Origin: Pseudomonas delhiensis
GTDB taxonomy: Bacteria; Pseudomonadota; Gammaproteobacteria; Pseudomonadales; Pseudomonadaceae
Assembly: GCF_900187975.1 (NCBI RefSeq)
Contig: NZ_FZPC01000018.1
Location: 62,001 to 126,000 of the forward strand
DNA length: 64,000 nucleotides
Reading direction: 5' to 3'
Part shown: piece after piece, positions 1 to 7,761 of the stretch
Layout of the letters: each line of letters opens with the position of its first letter
How positions within the stretch are numbered: position 1 is the stretch's first letter
Position numbers and translations under genes: made by a program
Notes under the pieces: model-generated
Databases searched by the model: none
What the model was told of the DNA's origin: nothing
Seen by the model: only the letters and a program-made list of their open reading frames with translations

Positions 1-516
1 CCGGCCGGCACCGACCTGGCCGAATACGAGCGGCTGTTCGGCTGCCCGGTGCGCTTCGAAAAGCCCTGCAGCGCCCTGCTGGTGCCCCTGCCGCTGCTGG
101 CCTTCCCGCTGCGCCAGGCCGACGCCAACCTACTGCGCACCCTGGAAGAGCACGCCCTGGCCATGATGGCCGAGCTGGACGACGATGAGCCGTTGCCGCT
201 GCGGGTGAAGAACGCCCTGCGCCTGCTGATGAAGGACGGCCTGCCGCGCAAGGAGCGCGTCGCCGAGCGCTTCGAGATGACCGTGCGCACCCTGCAGCGC
301 CACCTGCAGCAGGCCGGCACCAGCTACCAGCAGATACTCGACACGCTGCGCCAGGAGCTGGCCGAGCACTACCTGCTGCACAGCGACCTGCAGATCCAGG
401 ACATCGCCCAGTACCTGGGCTTCACCGAGTCGCGCTCCTTCCACCGCAGCTTCAAGGGCTGGACCGGGGAAACGCCGGGGGAATACCGCCAGCGCCACCG
501 ACCGGCGGCGGGGTGA
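1..516 (+). CDS. AraC-family transcriptional regulator, C-terminal part (5' end outside window)
   Basis: The reading frame is open from the first base of the window, so this is the C-terminal 171 residues of a longer gene. The last ~100 residues hold an AraC-type double helix-turn-helix: a first helix pair around VAERFEMTVRTLQRHL and the second-repeat signature IQDIAQYLGFTES followed by SFHRSFKGWTGETPGEYR. The upstream visible part (LFGCPVRFE) fits the arabinose-binding-type sensor domain common in Pseudomonas AraC regulators. The first internal ATG is at 49, but the in-frame sequence before it looks coding. Its effector and targets cannot be told from here. In PAO1, as I recall, an AraC regulator also lies beyond moeA. 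Confidence 0.9.
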   Translation, partial: PAGTDLAEYERLFGCPVRFEKPCSALLVPLPLLAFPLRQADANLLRTLEEHALAMMAELDDDEPLPLRVKNALRLLMKDGLPRKERVAERFEMTVRTLQRHLQQAGTSYQQILDTLRQELAEHYLLHSDLQIQDIAQYLGFTESRSFHRSFKGWTGETPGEYRQRHRPAAG

Positions 517-549
517 ACGGCTTCGCCCTACGTCACGGGTAGGCCCGGC

Positions 550-678
550 GTAGGGCGCATAACGCCTACGGCGTTATCCGCCGCTTTGCCGTGCCCTCCG
601 GCGGCTCCGAGGCTGACCTGGGCATTGGCCGTGGCCCCGGCGCATCGGCGGATAACCGCGAACGGTTATTCGCCCTAC
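550..678. repeat. REP doublet (REPIN-like), unit 1 of a tandem pair
   Basis: A 129-bp element bounded by GTAGGGCG and CGCCCTAC. Each end carries a small palindrome: ATAACGCC-TAC-GGCGTTAT at one end and ATAACCG-CGA-ACGGTTAT at the other. The middle is a conserved ~60-bp spacer. A 27-bp partial copy of the element's end (523-549) precedes it, so the pair sits at a 147-bp period. Confidence 0.85.
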
Positions 679-696
679 GTCACGGATAGGCCTGGC

Positions 697-825
697 GTAG
701 GGCGCATAACGCCTACGGCGTTATCCGCCGCTTGGCCGTGATCCTCCGCGGCTCCGAGGCTGACCTGGGCATTGGCCGTGGCCCCGGCGCATCGGCGGAT
801 AACCGCGAACGGTTATTCGCCCTAC
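697..825. repeat. REP doublet (REPIN-like), unit 2 of a tandem pair
   Basis: Near-identical copy of the 550-678 element in the same orientation, separated by an 18-bp linker. It is again 129 bp with GTAGGGCG...CGCCCTAC ends. Together the two units fill most of the ~390 bp between the AraC gene and the tRNA terminator. Confidence 0.85.
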
Positions 826-868
826 GTCTGGGCGTGGGGAAATGCCTGCTGGGAAAAATCGCAGGCAA

Positions 869-898
869 TAAAAAACCCGCCGGTTAAGGCGGGTTTTT
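869..898 (-). terminator. Intrinsic terminator of tRNA-Pro
   Basis: Read on the minus strand, an AAACCCGCC / GGCGGGTTT stem with a short TTAACC loop is followed by a run of T, about 10 nt past the tRNA 3' end. Confidence 0.85.
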
Positions 899-905
899 CG
901 GGAAT

Positions 906-982
906 TGGTCGGAGCGACTGGATTCGAACCAGCGACCTTCTCGTCCCGAACGAGACGCGCTACCAAGCTGCGCTACGCTCCG
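906..982 (-). tRNA. tRNA-Pro (anticodon CGG)
   Basis: A 77-nt cloverleaf on the minus strand. The acceptor stem CGGAGCG (982-976) pairs with CGCTCCG (916-910), followed by discriminator A and an encoded CCA (908-906). The anticodon stem-loop CTCGTTCGGGACGAG presents CGG, and the T loop is GGTTCGAATCC. It is complete and not visibly mutated. Proline codons such as CCG are common in this high-GC genome, which fits this isoacceptor. Confidence 0.95.
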
Positions 983-988
983 TTTGAT

Positions 989-1023
989 GGCGCGCATTCT
1001 ACCGAAAAACTTTTGATGCACAA
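989..1023 (-). promoter_or_regulatory. Sigma-70-type promoter of tRNA-Pro
   Basis: On the minus strand, TTGTGC (1023-1018) and TAGAAT (1001-996) are spaced by 16 bp. A GC-rich discriminator (GCGCGCC) follows, typical of stable-RNA promoters under stringent control. The predicted start is a few bases upstream of the tRNA 5' end. Confidence 0.55.
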
Positions 1024-1065
1024 GGGGTTAGCGAAAAATTTTTCAGAAATATTTTCCTCCCCCCG

Positions 1066-1106
1066 AAAAAGCCGACGCCCCGCGGGACTCGGAGTCCGGC
1101 GGGGCG
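1066..1106 (-). terminator. Intrinsic terminator after the DUF903 lipoprotein
   Basis: Downstream of the stop at 1129 on the minus strand, a long GC-rich stem (GCCCCGCCGGACT / AGTCCCGCGGGGC, with small imperfections) is followed closely by GTCGGCTTTTT. It separates the lipoprotein gene from the tRNA promoter. Confidence 0.7.
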
Positions 1107-1128
1107 CCCGGGTGCTGGCGGTCGGGGA

Positions 1129-1350
1129 TCAGAGATCCTTGACGGTGCGCACCTGGTCCTTGTTCACGCGTACGCGTTTGCCGTCCAGTTGTTCGAATTC
1201 ATAGAAACCGGTGTCGTCGTCGTACTTGGGCGTGTCGACGGACTGGATCTCGCGGCCGTCGTTCAGGGTGATGACGCTGGGGCTGGAGCAGCCAGCGAGT
1301 GCGCCAAGGCCCAGGACGAGCAGGAAAGCTGGGAGCGCGCGATTGATCAT
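1129..1350 (-). CDS. Small lipoprotein, YgdI/YgdR-like (DUF903)
   Basis: A 73-residue predicted lipoprotein. The signal peptide ends in the lipobox LAGC with the modified Cys near residue 21. The rest is a single small SH3-like beta domain with the DUF903 pattern VITLNDGREIQSVDTPKYD and a conserved C-terminal IxxxxV-type strand (KDQVRTV). Start chosen at the ATG following AGGAGA. Members of this family (E. coli YgdI, YgdR) have no assigned function and sit in the cell envelope. It lies tail-on to tRNA-Pro, with its own terminator. Confidence 0.88.
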   Translation of the reverse strand: MINRALPAFLLVLGLGALAGCSSPSVITLNDGREIQSVDTPKYDDDTGFYEFEQLDGKRVRVNKDQVRTVKDL

Positions 1351-1451
1351 TCGTATATCTCCTGTACGAATCGAGGTTTGTTCGGACTTTCCGACTGGGA
1401 GAATAGTGGCAAAGTTCCCCGTCATTTCTCGAAAGACCCTGGATCGAGCGT

Positions 1452-2039
1452 CTAGCCCGGGCTGTTCAGCAACTCGGGGGAGTTCAGGTTGGCCAGGCGC
1501 GGGTCGTCCCTGGCGCAGGCCACCGGGCATGCCCCCAGGGGCAGCAGGACCTGGCGCGGGCTGCGCTCGCCGCGTTGCCAGGCGGCTTCCAGCTGGGGCG
1601 CCAGGGCCTTGGGCAGGATGCAGAACAGCGGCTCCCAGTGCTCGCCGTCGTGCAGCATGTGCGGTACTTCGGGTCGCGCGGCGGCGGCCTGGCGCAGGCG
1701 CCCGATGAGTTCCTCGTCGAACAGCGGGGCGTCGCAGGGCAGCACCAGCAGCCAGGGGTGGCGGGCGGCCCGCAGGCCGGCGCGGATGCCGGCGAGCGGG
1801 CCGGGGTAGTCCGGGGTGTCGTCGTGCACCAGTTGGTCGGCGTAGGCACGGTAGATGTCGGCGTTGCGGTTGCAGGAGACGATCAGGTCGTCGCTCAGCG
1901 GGCGCACGCGTTCGTGCAGGTAGCTGATCAACGGGCGCCCGCGCCATTCCAGCAGGCCCTTGTCGCGCCCCCCCATGCGCTGGCCGCGGCCCCCGGCGAG
2001 CAGCAGGACGGAACAGGGCGGCAGGATGGTGTCAGGCAT
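1452..2039 (-). CDS. mobA: Molybdenum cofactor guanylyltransferase MobA
   Basis: 195 residues with the nucleotidyltransferase signature near the N-terminus ([20 protein letters not shown], about residues 13-32), then the PLAGIRAGL and LPCDAPLF segments in which the Asp binds metal and GTP. MobA transfers GMP to molybdopterin to make the bis-MGD cofactor used by DMSO-reductase-family enzymes such as nitrate reductase and formate dehydrogenase. Length and motifs are normal for the family. It is divergent from moaB-moeA with a 69-bp shared intergenic region, so all three Moco genes can be controlled from one spot. Confidence 0.95.
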   Translation of the reverse strand: MPDTILPPCSVLLLAGGRGQRMGGRDKGLLEWRGRPLISYLHERVRPLSDDLIVSCNRNADIYRAYADQLVHDDTPDYPGPLAGIRAGLRAARHPWLLVLPCDAPLFDEELIGRLRQAAAARPEVPHMLHDGEHWEPLFCILPKALAPQLEAAWQRGERSPRQVLLPLGACPVACARDDPRLANLNSPELLNSPG

Positions 2040-2108
2040 GGCGAGGTCTCCGGAACGGGCCTGTGATATAACACCGGCATCCCCGTCTCTCAAGCAAGGA
2101 CACCGTCC

Positions 2109-2648
2109 ATGAGCCACCTGGCCACGCCCGAATTCGTCCCGCTGAACATCGCCGTGCTCACCGTCAGCGACACCCGCACCCTGGCGACCGACACCTCCGG
2201 CCAGTTGTTCGTCGACCGTCTGAGCGCCGCCGGCCACAACCTGGCCGCGCGGGTGTTGCTGAAGGACGACCTCTACCGCATCCGCGCCCAGGTCGCCACC
2301 TGGATCGCCGAGGAGCAGGTGCAGGTGGTGCTGGTCACCGGCGGCACCGGCTTCACCGGCCGCGACAGCACCCCGGAGGCGGTGACCTGCCTGCTGGACA
2401 AGGTGGTGGACGGCTTCGGCGAGCTGTTCCGGCAGATCTCGGTGGCCGACATCGGCACTTCCACCGTGCAGTCCCGCGCCCTGGCCGGGCTGGCCAACGG
2501 CACCCTGGTGTGCTGCCTGCCGGGCTCCACCAATGCCTGCCGCACCGCCTGGGACGGGATCCTCGCCGAGCAACTGGACGCCCGCCACCGCCCGTGCAAC
2601 TTCGTGCCGCACCTGAAGCAGGCCGCGCCCTGCGAGAGCCGCGGATGA
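2109..2648 (+). CDS. moaB: Molybdenum cofactor biosynthesis protein MoaB
   Basis: 179-residue MoCF-fold protein. It starts with the strand [13 protein letters not shown] and contains the molybdopterin-binding loop [16 protein letters not shown] and the later LPGST loop. MoaB/MogA proteins adenylylate molybdopterin before molybdate insertion by MoeA; MoaB serves in place of or beside MogA. The stop overlaps the moeA start (ATGA), which indicates translational coupling. PAO1 carries an equivalent moaB2-moeA2 pair at this position, as I recall. Confidence 0.95.
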   Translation: MSHLATPEFVPLNIAVLTVSDTRTLATDTSGQLFVDRLSAAGHNLAARVLLKDDLYRIRAQVATWIAEEQVQVVLVTGGTGFTGRDSTPEAVTCLLDKVVDGFGELFRQISVADIGTSTVQSRALAGLANGTLVCCLPGSTNACRTAWDGILAEQLDARHRPCNFVPHLKQAAPCESRG

Positions 2649-3859
2649 GCTGCTGCGACAAACCCGGCCTGCTGCCGGTCGAGGAGGCCCTGGCGCAACT
2701 GATGGCGCTGGCGGCCCAGGCGCCGATCGAGGACGTCGAGCAGGTTCCCCTGGCCGAGGCCGAGGGCCGCGTGCTGGCCGCGCCGCTGCTGTCCGGCTTC
2801 GACCTGCCGCCCTGGGACAACAGCGCCATGGACGGCTACGCGCTGCGCCTGGCCGACTGGCAGGGCGAGCCCCTGGTGGTGAGCCAGAAGATTTTTGCCG
2901 GCGTCGCCCCCGAGCCGCTGCGGGCGGGCACCTGCGCGCGCATCTTCACCGGCGCGCCCGTGCCCCATGGCGCGGATTGCGTGGAGATGCAGGAAAACGT
3001 CGAGGTGCTGGAAGACGGCCGCGTGCGCTTCCTCGAAGCGCTGCGCTTCGGCCAGCACATCCGCCCGCAGGGCCAGGAGACCCGCCAGGGCGACCAGGTG
3101 CTGCCGGCCGGCACGCGCCTGGGCGCCATCGAGCTGGGCCTGGCCGCCTCGCTCGGCCAGGCCGTGCTGAACGTGCGGCGCAAGCCGCGGGTGGCGCTGC
3201 TGTCCACCGGCGACGAGCTGGTGGAGCCGGGCCAGCCGCTGCGCACCGGGCAGATCTACAACAGCAACCGCGCCCTGCTGAAGGCCTGGCTGCTGCGCTC
3301 CGGCTGCGAGGTGCGGGATGCCGGCATCCTCCCCGACGACCTGGCGAAGACCCGCGAGGTGCTCGGCTCGTTGGGCGGCGCCGACCTGATCCTGACTACC
3401 GGCGGCGTCTCCGTGGGCGAGGCCGACTTCCTCGGCGCGGCCCTGCGCGAGGCCGGCGAGCTGGCGCTGTGGAAGCTGGCGATCAAGCCGGGCAAGCCGC
3501 TGACCGTCGGCCACTACCAGGGGACTCCGGTGATCGGCCTGCCGGGCAACCCGGCTTCCACCCTGGTCACCTTCGCCCTGCTGGCGCGCCCCTACCTGCT
3601 GCGCCGCCTGGGAGTGGAGGCGGTGACGCCGCTACGTGTCGAAGTGCCCGCCGGCTTTGCCTGGAAGCGCGCCGGCAACCGCCGCGAATACCTGCGCGCG
3701 CGCCTGGAGAATGGCCGTGCGCTGATCTACCCGAACCAGAGCTCCGGCGTGCTGCGCAGCGCCGCCTGGGCCGACGGCCTGGTGGAAGTGCGCGAGGGGC
3801 GGACGCTGGAAGAGGGCGAGACGGTGCCCTTCATCCCGCTCAGCGAGGTGCTGTTGTAG
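2645..3859 (+). CDS. moeA: Molybdopterin molybdenumtransferase MoeA
   Basis: 404 residues, normal for MoeA. N-terminal MoeA domain 1/2 has the motif [12 protein letters not shown] (about residues 54-65). The central MoCF domain carries LLSTGDELV and [12 protein letters not shown], with the PGNPAS loop near residue 299, followed by the C-terminal domain IV. MoeA inserts molybdate into adenylylated molybdopterin. Start chosen at the ATG overlapping the moaB stop. The TAG stop lies inside the first bases of a REP doublet (GTAGGGCG), so the natural C-terminus may have been set by insertion of that repeat. Confidence 0.95.
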   Translation: MSCCDKPGLLPVEEALAQLMALAAQAPIEDVEQVPLAEAEGRVLAAPLLSGFDLPPWDNSAMDGYALRLADWQGEPLVVSQKIFAGVAPEPLRAGTCARIFTGAPVPHGADCVEMQENVEVLEDGRVRFLEALRFGQHIRPQGQETRQGDQVLPAGTRLGAIELGLAASLGQAVLNVRRKPRVALLSTGDELVEPGQPLRTGQIYNSNRALLKAWLLRSGCEVRDAGILPDDLAKTREVLGSLGGADLILTTGGVSVGEADFLGAALREAGELALWKLAIKPGKPLTVGHYQGTPVIGLPGNPASTLVTFALLARPYLLRRLGVEAVTPLRVEVPAGFAWKRAGNRREYLRARLENGRALIYPNQSSGVLRSAAWADGLVEVREGRTLEEGETVPFIPLSEVLL

Positions 3860-3984
3860 GGCGAATAACCGTTCGCGGTTATCCGCCGATGCGCCGGGGC
3901 CACGGCCAATGCCCAGGTCAGCCTCGGAGCCGCGGAGGATCACGGCCAAGCGGCGGATAACGCCGAAGGCGTTATGCGCCCTAC
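3856..3984. repeat. REP doublet (REPIN-like) at the 3' end of moeA
   Basis: 129-bp copy in opposite orientation to the 550-825 pair: GTAGGGCGAATAACCG at the left end and GGCGTTATGCGCCCTAC at the right. It begins one base before the moeA stop codon. Confidence 0.85.
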
Positions 3985-4002
3985 GCCAGGCCTATCCGTG
4001 AC

Positions 4003-4166
4003 GTAGGGCGTATAACCGTTCGCGGTTATACGCCGTTTCACCCAGCTCATGCCCGGCTTCGCGGTTGAACTCGGAGTGCCCGGAACGAGGTACTCCGTGA
4101 CCAAGCCCGAGGCGCGCCTGAGGCCAAGGTCAAACGGCGGATAACGTCGAACGTTATCCGCCCTAC
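4003..4166. repeat. Diverged REP doublet between moeA and the dehydrogenase
   Basis: Same GTAGGGCG...CGCCCTAC ends and terminal palindromes, but with a different, longer spacer (164 bp total). It ends 4 bp before the stop of the convergent gene at 4171, so two elements completely fill the space between two convergent genes. Confidence 0.75.
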
Positions 4167-4170
4167 GCCC

Positions 4171-5046
4171 TTACGCCTGCCCGGAGCGGCGCATCGCCAC
4201 CTGGGCCAATGCCGCCCAGTCCCGCTCGCCGTCGCCCTGGGCCACCGCCTCCAGCAGGTTGTCGCGCAGCACGCTGGCGAACGGCAGCGGCACGTGGCGG
4301 CTCTGCCCCGCCGCCAGGGCCAGGCCCACGTCCTTCAGGCCGAGCACCAGGCGGAATGCCGCCGGCTCGTAGCGCTGCTCGGCGATCAGCGCGCCGTAGT
4401 TGCGGTACACCGGCGCGTTGAACAGGGTGCTGCCCATGATCTCCAGCAGTTGCGCCGGCTCCACGCCGAAACCCTTGGCCAGGGCCGAGGCCTCGCCCAT
4501 GGCCTCGATGGCGCTGGCGATCATGAAGTTGCCGGCGATCTTCACCGCCGCCGCGCTCAGGGGCTCGTCGCCCAGCGGCCAGGTCTTCTGGCCCATCAGG
4601 TCGAGCAGCGGCTGCACTTCGGCGATGGCCTCCGCGGGGCCCGCGGCGAGGATGTTGAGCTTGCCGGCCTCGGCCACGTCGGTGCGGCCGAACACCGGCG
4701 CGGCGATGAAGGCCAGGTCGCGCTGGCGGTGGCGCTCGGCCAGTTCGCCGATCAGGGCCACCGACAGCGTGGCCATGCTCAGGTGGATCAGCCCCGGCCG
4801 CGCCGAGTCCAGGGCGCCGCTGTCGAGGAGCACCGCGCGGGTCGCGGTGTCGTCGGCGAGCATGGAAATCACCACGTCGGCATCGAAGGCCGCCACCGGG
4901 TCGGCCGCCGCCAGGCCGCCCAGGGCCAGCAGCGGCTCCAGCGCCGCCGGCGAGCGGTTCCACAGGTGCACCTGGTGGCCGCCGCGGATGAGGTTCGCGG
5001 CCATGCCGGCGCCCATGCCGCCAAGGCCAAGGAATCCGATTTTCAT
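4171..5046 (-). CDS. NAD(P)-dependent oxidoreductase, 3-hydroxyisobutyrate dehydrogenase family
   Basis: 291 residues. The Rossmann nucleotide-binding motif GLGGMG is at residues 7-12 and the substrate-side loop LSMATLS near 89-95. The catalytic lysine region is AAVKIAGNF, with Lys169 and Asn173 in the family's conserved spacing, followed by the all-helical dimerisation domain. The family oxidises beta-hydroxy acids (3-hydroxyisobutyrate, tartronate semialdehyde and similar), so the substrate here cannot be fixed. Start chosen at MKIGFLG, where the family normally begins. It probably forms a unit with the glutaredoxin-like and TetR genes upstream on the same strand. Confidence 0.88.
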   Translation of the reverse strand: MKIGFLGLGGMGAGMAANLIRGGHQVHLWNRSPAALEPLLALGGLAAADPVAAFDADVVISMLADDTATRAVLLDSGALDSARPGLIHLSMATLSVALIGELAERHRQRDLAFIAAPVFGRTDVAEAGKLNILAAGPAEAIAEVQPLLDLMGQKTWPLGDEPLSAAAVKIAGNFMIASAIEAMGEASALAKGFGVEPAQLLEIMGSTLFNAPVYRNYGALIAEQRYEPAAFRLVLGLKDVGLALAAGQSRHVPLPFASVLRDNLLEAVAQGDGERDWAALAQVAMRRSGQA

Positions 5047-5127
5047 AGTGCTGTCTCCAACGAGGGGGTTAGACAGCACAAGACTGACACAGAGCGACAC
5101 CGGGCGCAGAGGCGTCGCCGGCAAGGA

Positions 5128-5367
5128 TCAGCGACTGAGGAAGGCGGCCACCTGTTCGGCGTCGAACGGCCAGTTCAGCTCCGCCCCCGTGTCGCAACGG
5201 CGCAGCACCGGGATGCTGAGGCCATAGCGCTCGACCCACTCCTCGCGGTCGGCGATGTCGACCAGCTCCACCAGCAGGCCGTGCTCGACGAACGGCATCA
5301 GCAGCGCCTCCGCCACCTCGCACAGGTGGCACCCCAGGGTTCCGAACAGCTGGCATTCAGGGCCCAT
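5128..5367 (-). CDS. Glutaredoxin-like thiol protein (DUF836 type)
   Basis: 79 residues with a thioredoxin-fold layout. An N-terminal strand leads into the redox motif GCHLCEVA (CxxC, about residues 13-16), and a cis-proline segment IPVLRR follows about 40 residues later. The length fits the DUF836 glutaredoxin-like family. A preceding in-frame TTG lies at 5385, but the ATG at 5367 is chosen because GGGGGAGG sits just upstream. It starts 14 bp after the stop of the TetR gene and is probably co-transcribed with it. Partner and function are unknown. Confidence 0.8.
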   Translation of the reverse strand: MGPECQLFGTLGCHLCEVAEALLMPFVEHGLLVELVDIADREEWVERYGLSIPVLRRCDTGAELNWPFDAEQVAAFLSR

Positions 5368-5381
5368 CGCATCCTCCCCCG

Positions 5382-5948
5382 TCAATGGCCGGCCTGGCGC
5401 AGCAAGGCTTCCGCCACCTCGCGCGCCTCCAGGGCCTGGTCGGCCGGACCGTGCATGTGCGCCATGACCAGCACCCCTTCCAGCAAATATTGCAGCTGCC
5501 GCGCCAGCTTGCCCGGCTCGTGTACGCCCAGCGCCTCCAGTTGGCGGCGGAAGAACGCCTCGACGAAACCCTTGTGCTCGGCGGCCTGGCGGTGGATCGG
5601 GTGCCCACGGTCATGGAACTCGGCGGCTGCATGGATGAAGGCGCAACCGCTGAAGCCGTCCTCGTGCAGGTAGCCGTGCAGGTTGTCGAAGACCGCCAGT
5701 ATGGCCTCGCGCGGGGCCAGGCGCGAGCCGTCGCGGAAGCGGCGCAGGGTGCGCGCGTGGCGTTCCTCCAGGGCGGCCATGATCAGCTCGTCCTTGGACT
5801 TGAAGTGCTTGTACAGGGTCATCTTGGCCACCCCGGACTCGGCCAGGATACGGTCGATGCCCGTGGCGTGGTAGCCCTCGCGGTAGAACAGGTCGAGGGC
5901 GGTATTGAGCAACTGCTCGCGCTTGCTGGAAGCCTTGCTGGACGTCAT
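5382..5948 (-). CDS. TetR-family transcriptional regulator
   Basis: 188 residues with the standard N-terminal TetR helix-turn-helix (LNTALDLFYREGYHATGIDR, then VAKMTLYKHFKSKDEL, about residues 15-55) and a C-terminal ligand domain containing a conserved Cys (GFSGCAF). Start chosen at the ATG with CAGGAGG upstream. It is divergent from a glutathione S-transferase with a perfect inverted repeat in between, the usual arrangement for a repressor of a detoxification gene. The exposed Cys makes an electrophile-responsive, NemR-like behaviour possible, but that is inference. Confidence 0.9.
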   Translation of the reverse strand: MTSSKASSKREQLLNTALDLFYREGYHATGIDRILAESGVAKMTLYKHFKSKDELIMAALEERHARTLRRFRDGSRLAPREAILAVFDNLHGYLHEDGFSGCAFIHAAAEFHDRGHPIHRQAAEHKGFVEAFFRRQLEALGVHEPGKLARQLQYLLEGVLVMAHMHGPADQALEAREVAEALLRQAGH

Positions 5949-6037
5949 GGGCACCTCCTGGGCGGTCATTATGCGCGAGGCGCCGGCGCTCTTGAACCGG
6001 CGGGCACCGGGAGGGGCGTATTTCGAGCTTGAACTAT

Positions 6038-6051
6038 ACAGACTTGTCTGT
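6038..6051. promoter_or_regulatory. Candidate TetR operator between tetR and GST
   Basis: A perfect inverted repeat, ACAGAC-TT-GTCTGT, sits in the 153-bp divergent spacer about 50 bp upstream of the GST start. An AT-rich -10-like stretch overlaps it (GTCTAATATC). Symmetry, position and neighbouring TetR gene make it the obvious operator. Confidence 0.65.
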
Positions 6052-6101
6052 CTAATATCTACCGGAACCGTTCCCGACAACCCCCCAGCAGGAACACAGC
6101 C

Positions 6102-6698
6102 ATGAAACTGCACGACATCCCGCTCTCCGGAAATGCCTACAAGGTCCGCCTGTTCCTCAGCCTGATCGGCCAGGGCGCCGACCTGGTCAACGTCGACCTG
6201 CGCAGCGGCGTGCACAAGCGCCCGGCCTTCCTCGCCATCAACCCGCGCGGCCAGGTGCCGGCCCTGGAAGACGGCGACTTCGGCCTGGGCGACTCCCAGG
6301 CCATCCTGGTCTACCTGGCGCGCCGCTATGCCGAGCCGTCCTGGTACCCGCTCGACGCCGAGCCCCAGGGGCGCATCGCCCACTGGCTGAGCTTCGCCGC
6401 CAACGAGATCCAGCACGGCCCGGCCCAGGCGCGGGTCATCCAGCTGTTCAAGCGCCCCGGCGACCTCGGCGCGGCCCAGGCCAAGGCGCGCCAAGCCCTG
6501 GAACTGCTCGACGGGGAGCTCTCGCGCCAGCCCTGGCTGGCCCGCACGGCCGGGCCGAGCATCGCCGACATCGCGGTCTATCCCTACGTAGCCCTGGCGC
6601 ACGAGGGTGGCCTGGAGACCACCGGCTACCCCCACGTGCTGGCCTGGCAGGAACGCATCCGCGCCCTCCCCGGCTACCTCCCCCTGCCCACCCTCTGA
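6102..6698 (+). CDS. Glutathione S-transferase family protein
   Basis: 198 residues. The N-terminal thioredoxin-like domain begins with SGNAYKVRLFLSLIG and carries NPRGQVPALEDGDFGLGDSQ, which holds the cis-Pro and the Asp-Ser glutathione gamma-glutamyl contact. An all-helical C-terminal domain follows, containing the conserved N-capping segment PSIADIAVYPYVAL. GSTs conjugate or reduce electrophiles in the cytoplasm. It is divergent from a TetR gene with a shared palindromic operator, so electrophile-inducible expression is likely. Confidence 0.93.
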   Translation: MKLHDIPLSGNAYKVRLFLSLIGQGADLVNVDLRSGVHKRPAFLAINPRGQVPALEDGDFGLGDSQAILVYLARRYAEPSWYPLDAEPQGRIAHWLSFAANEIQHGPAQARVIQLFKRPGDLGAAQAKARQALELLDGELSRQPWLARTAGPSIADIAVYPYVALAHEGGLETTGYPHVLAWQERIRALPGYLPLPTL

Positions 6699-6721
6699 GC
6701 CTACGGACCAGGATGCCCGCC

Positions 6722-7588
6722 ATGCCCCTCGCCAGACTCCTCCTCGCCCTGCTGCTGGGGTTCGCCAGCCTGCCCGGCCACGCCGACGGGCTGCGCTTCG
6801 CCCTGGTGCGCACCTCCGGGCTCACCACCCTCGACGCCCTGACCCTCGCCGGCGGCGACTGGACGCGCCAGGTGCGCGTCAACCACAGCGCGCTGCTCAT
6901 CCAGCACCACGCGGCCACGCTGCTGTTCGACACCGGCCTGGGCAGCCGGGCGCAGGCGCAGTTCGAGCAGGACATGCCCTGGTGGGACAAGCCGCTGTTC
7001 CGCTTCGGCGAGGTGCGCCCGGTGCGCGAGCAACTGGCCGGCAGCGGCATCCGCATCGACCGCATCTACCTGTCCCACGCCCACTGGGACCACGCCTCGG
7101 CCCTGGTGGACTTCCCCGAGGTGCCGGTGTGGGCGCCCTATGCGGAAATCGACTACGCCCACGTCGCCACGCCGCCGGCGGTGTTCCCCAGCGAGTTCAG
7201 CGCGGCGACGCCCTGGCGGCCCTATGTGTTCTCGCCCACGCCCTTCCTGGCCTTCGACGAGAGCCTGGACCTGTTCGGCGACGGCAGCCTGGTGCTGGTG
7301 CCCATGCCCGGCCATACACCCGGCTCGGTCGGCCTGTTCCTCACCCTGGGCGACGGCCGCCGCTTCTTCTTCAGCGGCGACACCAGTTGGCGCCTGGAAG
7401 GCTTCAGCGGCCCGCGGCAGAAGTTCTGGGTCAGCAGCCGCCTGGTGGACCGCGACCGCGAGCAGACCCTGGCGCAGTTGGCGAAGGTCCACGAAATGCT
7501 CCTGGCGCACCCGGAAATCACCGTGGTCCCGGCGCACGACGCCCAGGTGCAGGACCGCCTCGGCTACTACCCGCAATGGGTGCAGTGA
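6722..7588 (+). CDS. Exported metallo-beta-lactamase-fold hydrolase
   Basis: About 288 residues with a Sec signal peptide (hydrophobic LLLALLLGFASLPGHA, cleavage near ADG). The zinc motif SHAHWDH (His119, His121, Asp123, His124) and later PGHTPGSVGLF and FSGDTSW supply the remaining ligands. An ATG at 6713 is also in frame, but 6722 is preferred because AGGA lies 8 nt before it. The family includes lactonases and other periplasmic hydrolases, and the substrate cannot be told. It follows the GST gene by 23 bp, so the two may form a detoxification operon. Confidence 0.85.
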   Translation: MPLARLLLALLLGFASLPGHADGLRFALVRTSGLTTLDALTLAGGDWTRQVRVNHSALLIQHHAATLLFDTGLGSRAQAQFEQDMPWWDKPLFRFGEVRPVREQLAGSGIRIDRIYLSHAHWDHASALVDFPEVPVWAPYAEIDYAHVATPPAVFPSEFSAATPWRPYVFSPTPFLAFDESLDLFGDGSLVLVPMPGHTPGSVGLFLTLGDGRRFFFSGDTSWRLEGFSGPRQKFWVSSRLVDRDREQTLAQLAKVHEMLLAHPEITVVPAHDAQVQDRLGYYPQWVQ

Positions 7589-7761
7589 AAGTCCTTCGGT
7601 CAACTCCAGGCAAATCAGCGGGATACCCCGGGCAACAGCGACTAAGGTCTAAGAGTCGGAAAAAGCCTGTAATGATTTAGTAGGCAGGCTGTAACAGATC
7701 GACATGCCGGCGTAGTCCAGGCATCACCGAACTGCTCAAAGCGCTCGAGGAGACAATAACA

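Noticed and set aside
550-825. Tandem repeats as a CRISPR array
   Set aside because: Only two copies of a 129-bp palindromic element with an 18-bp linker. No short repeats with unique spacers and no cas genes.
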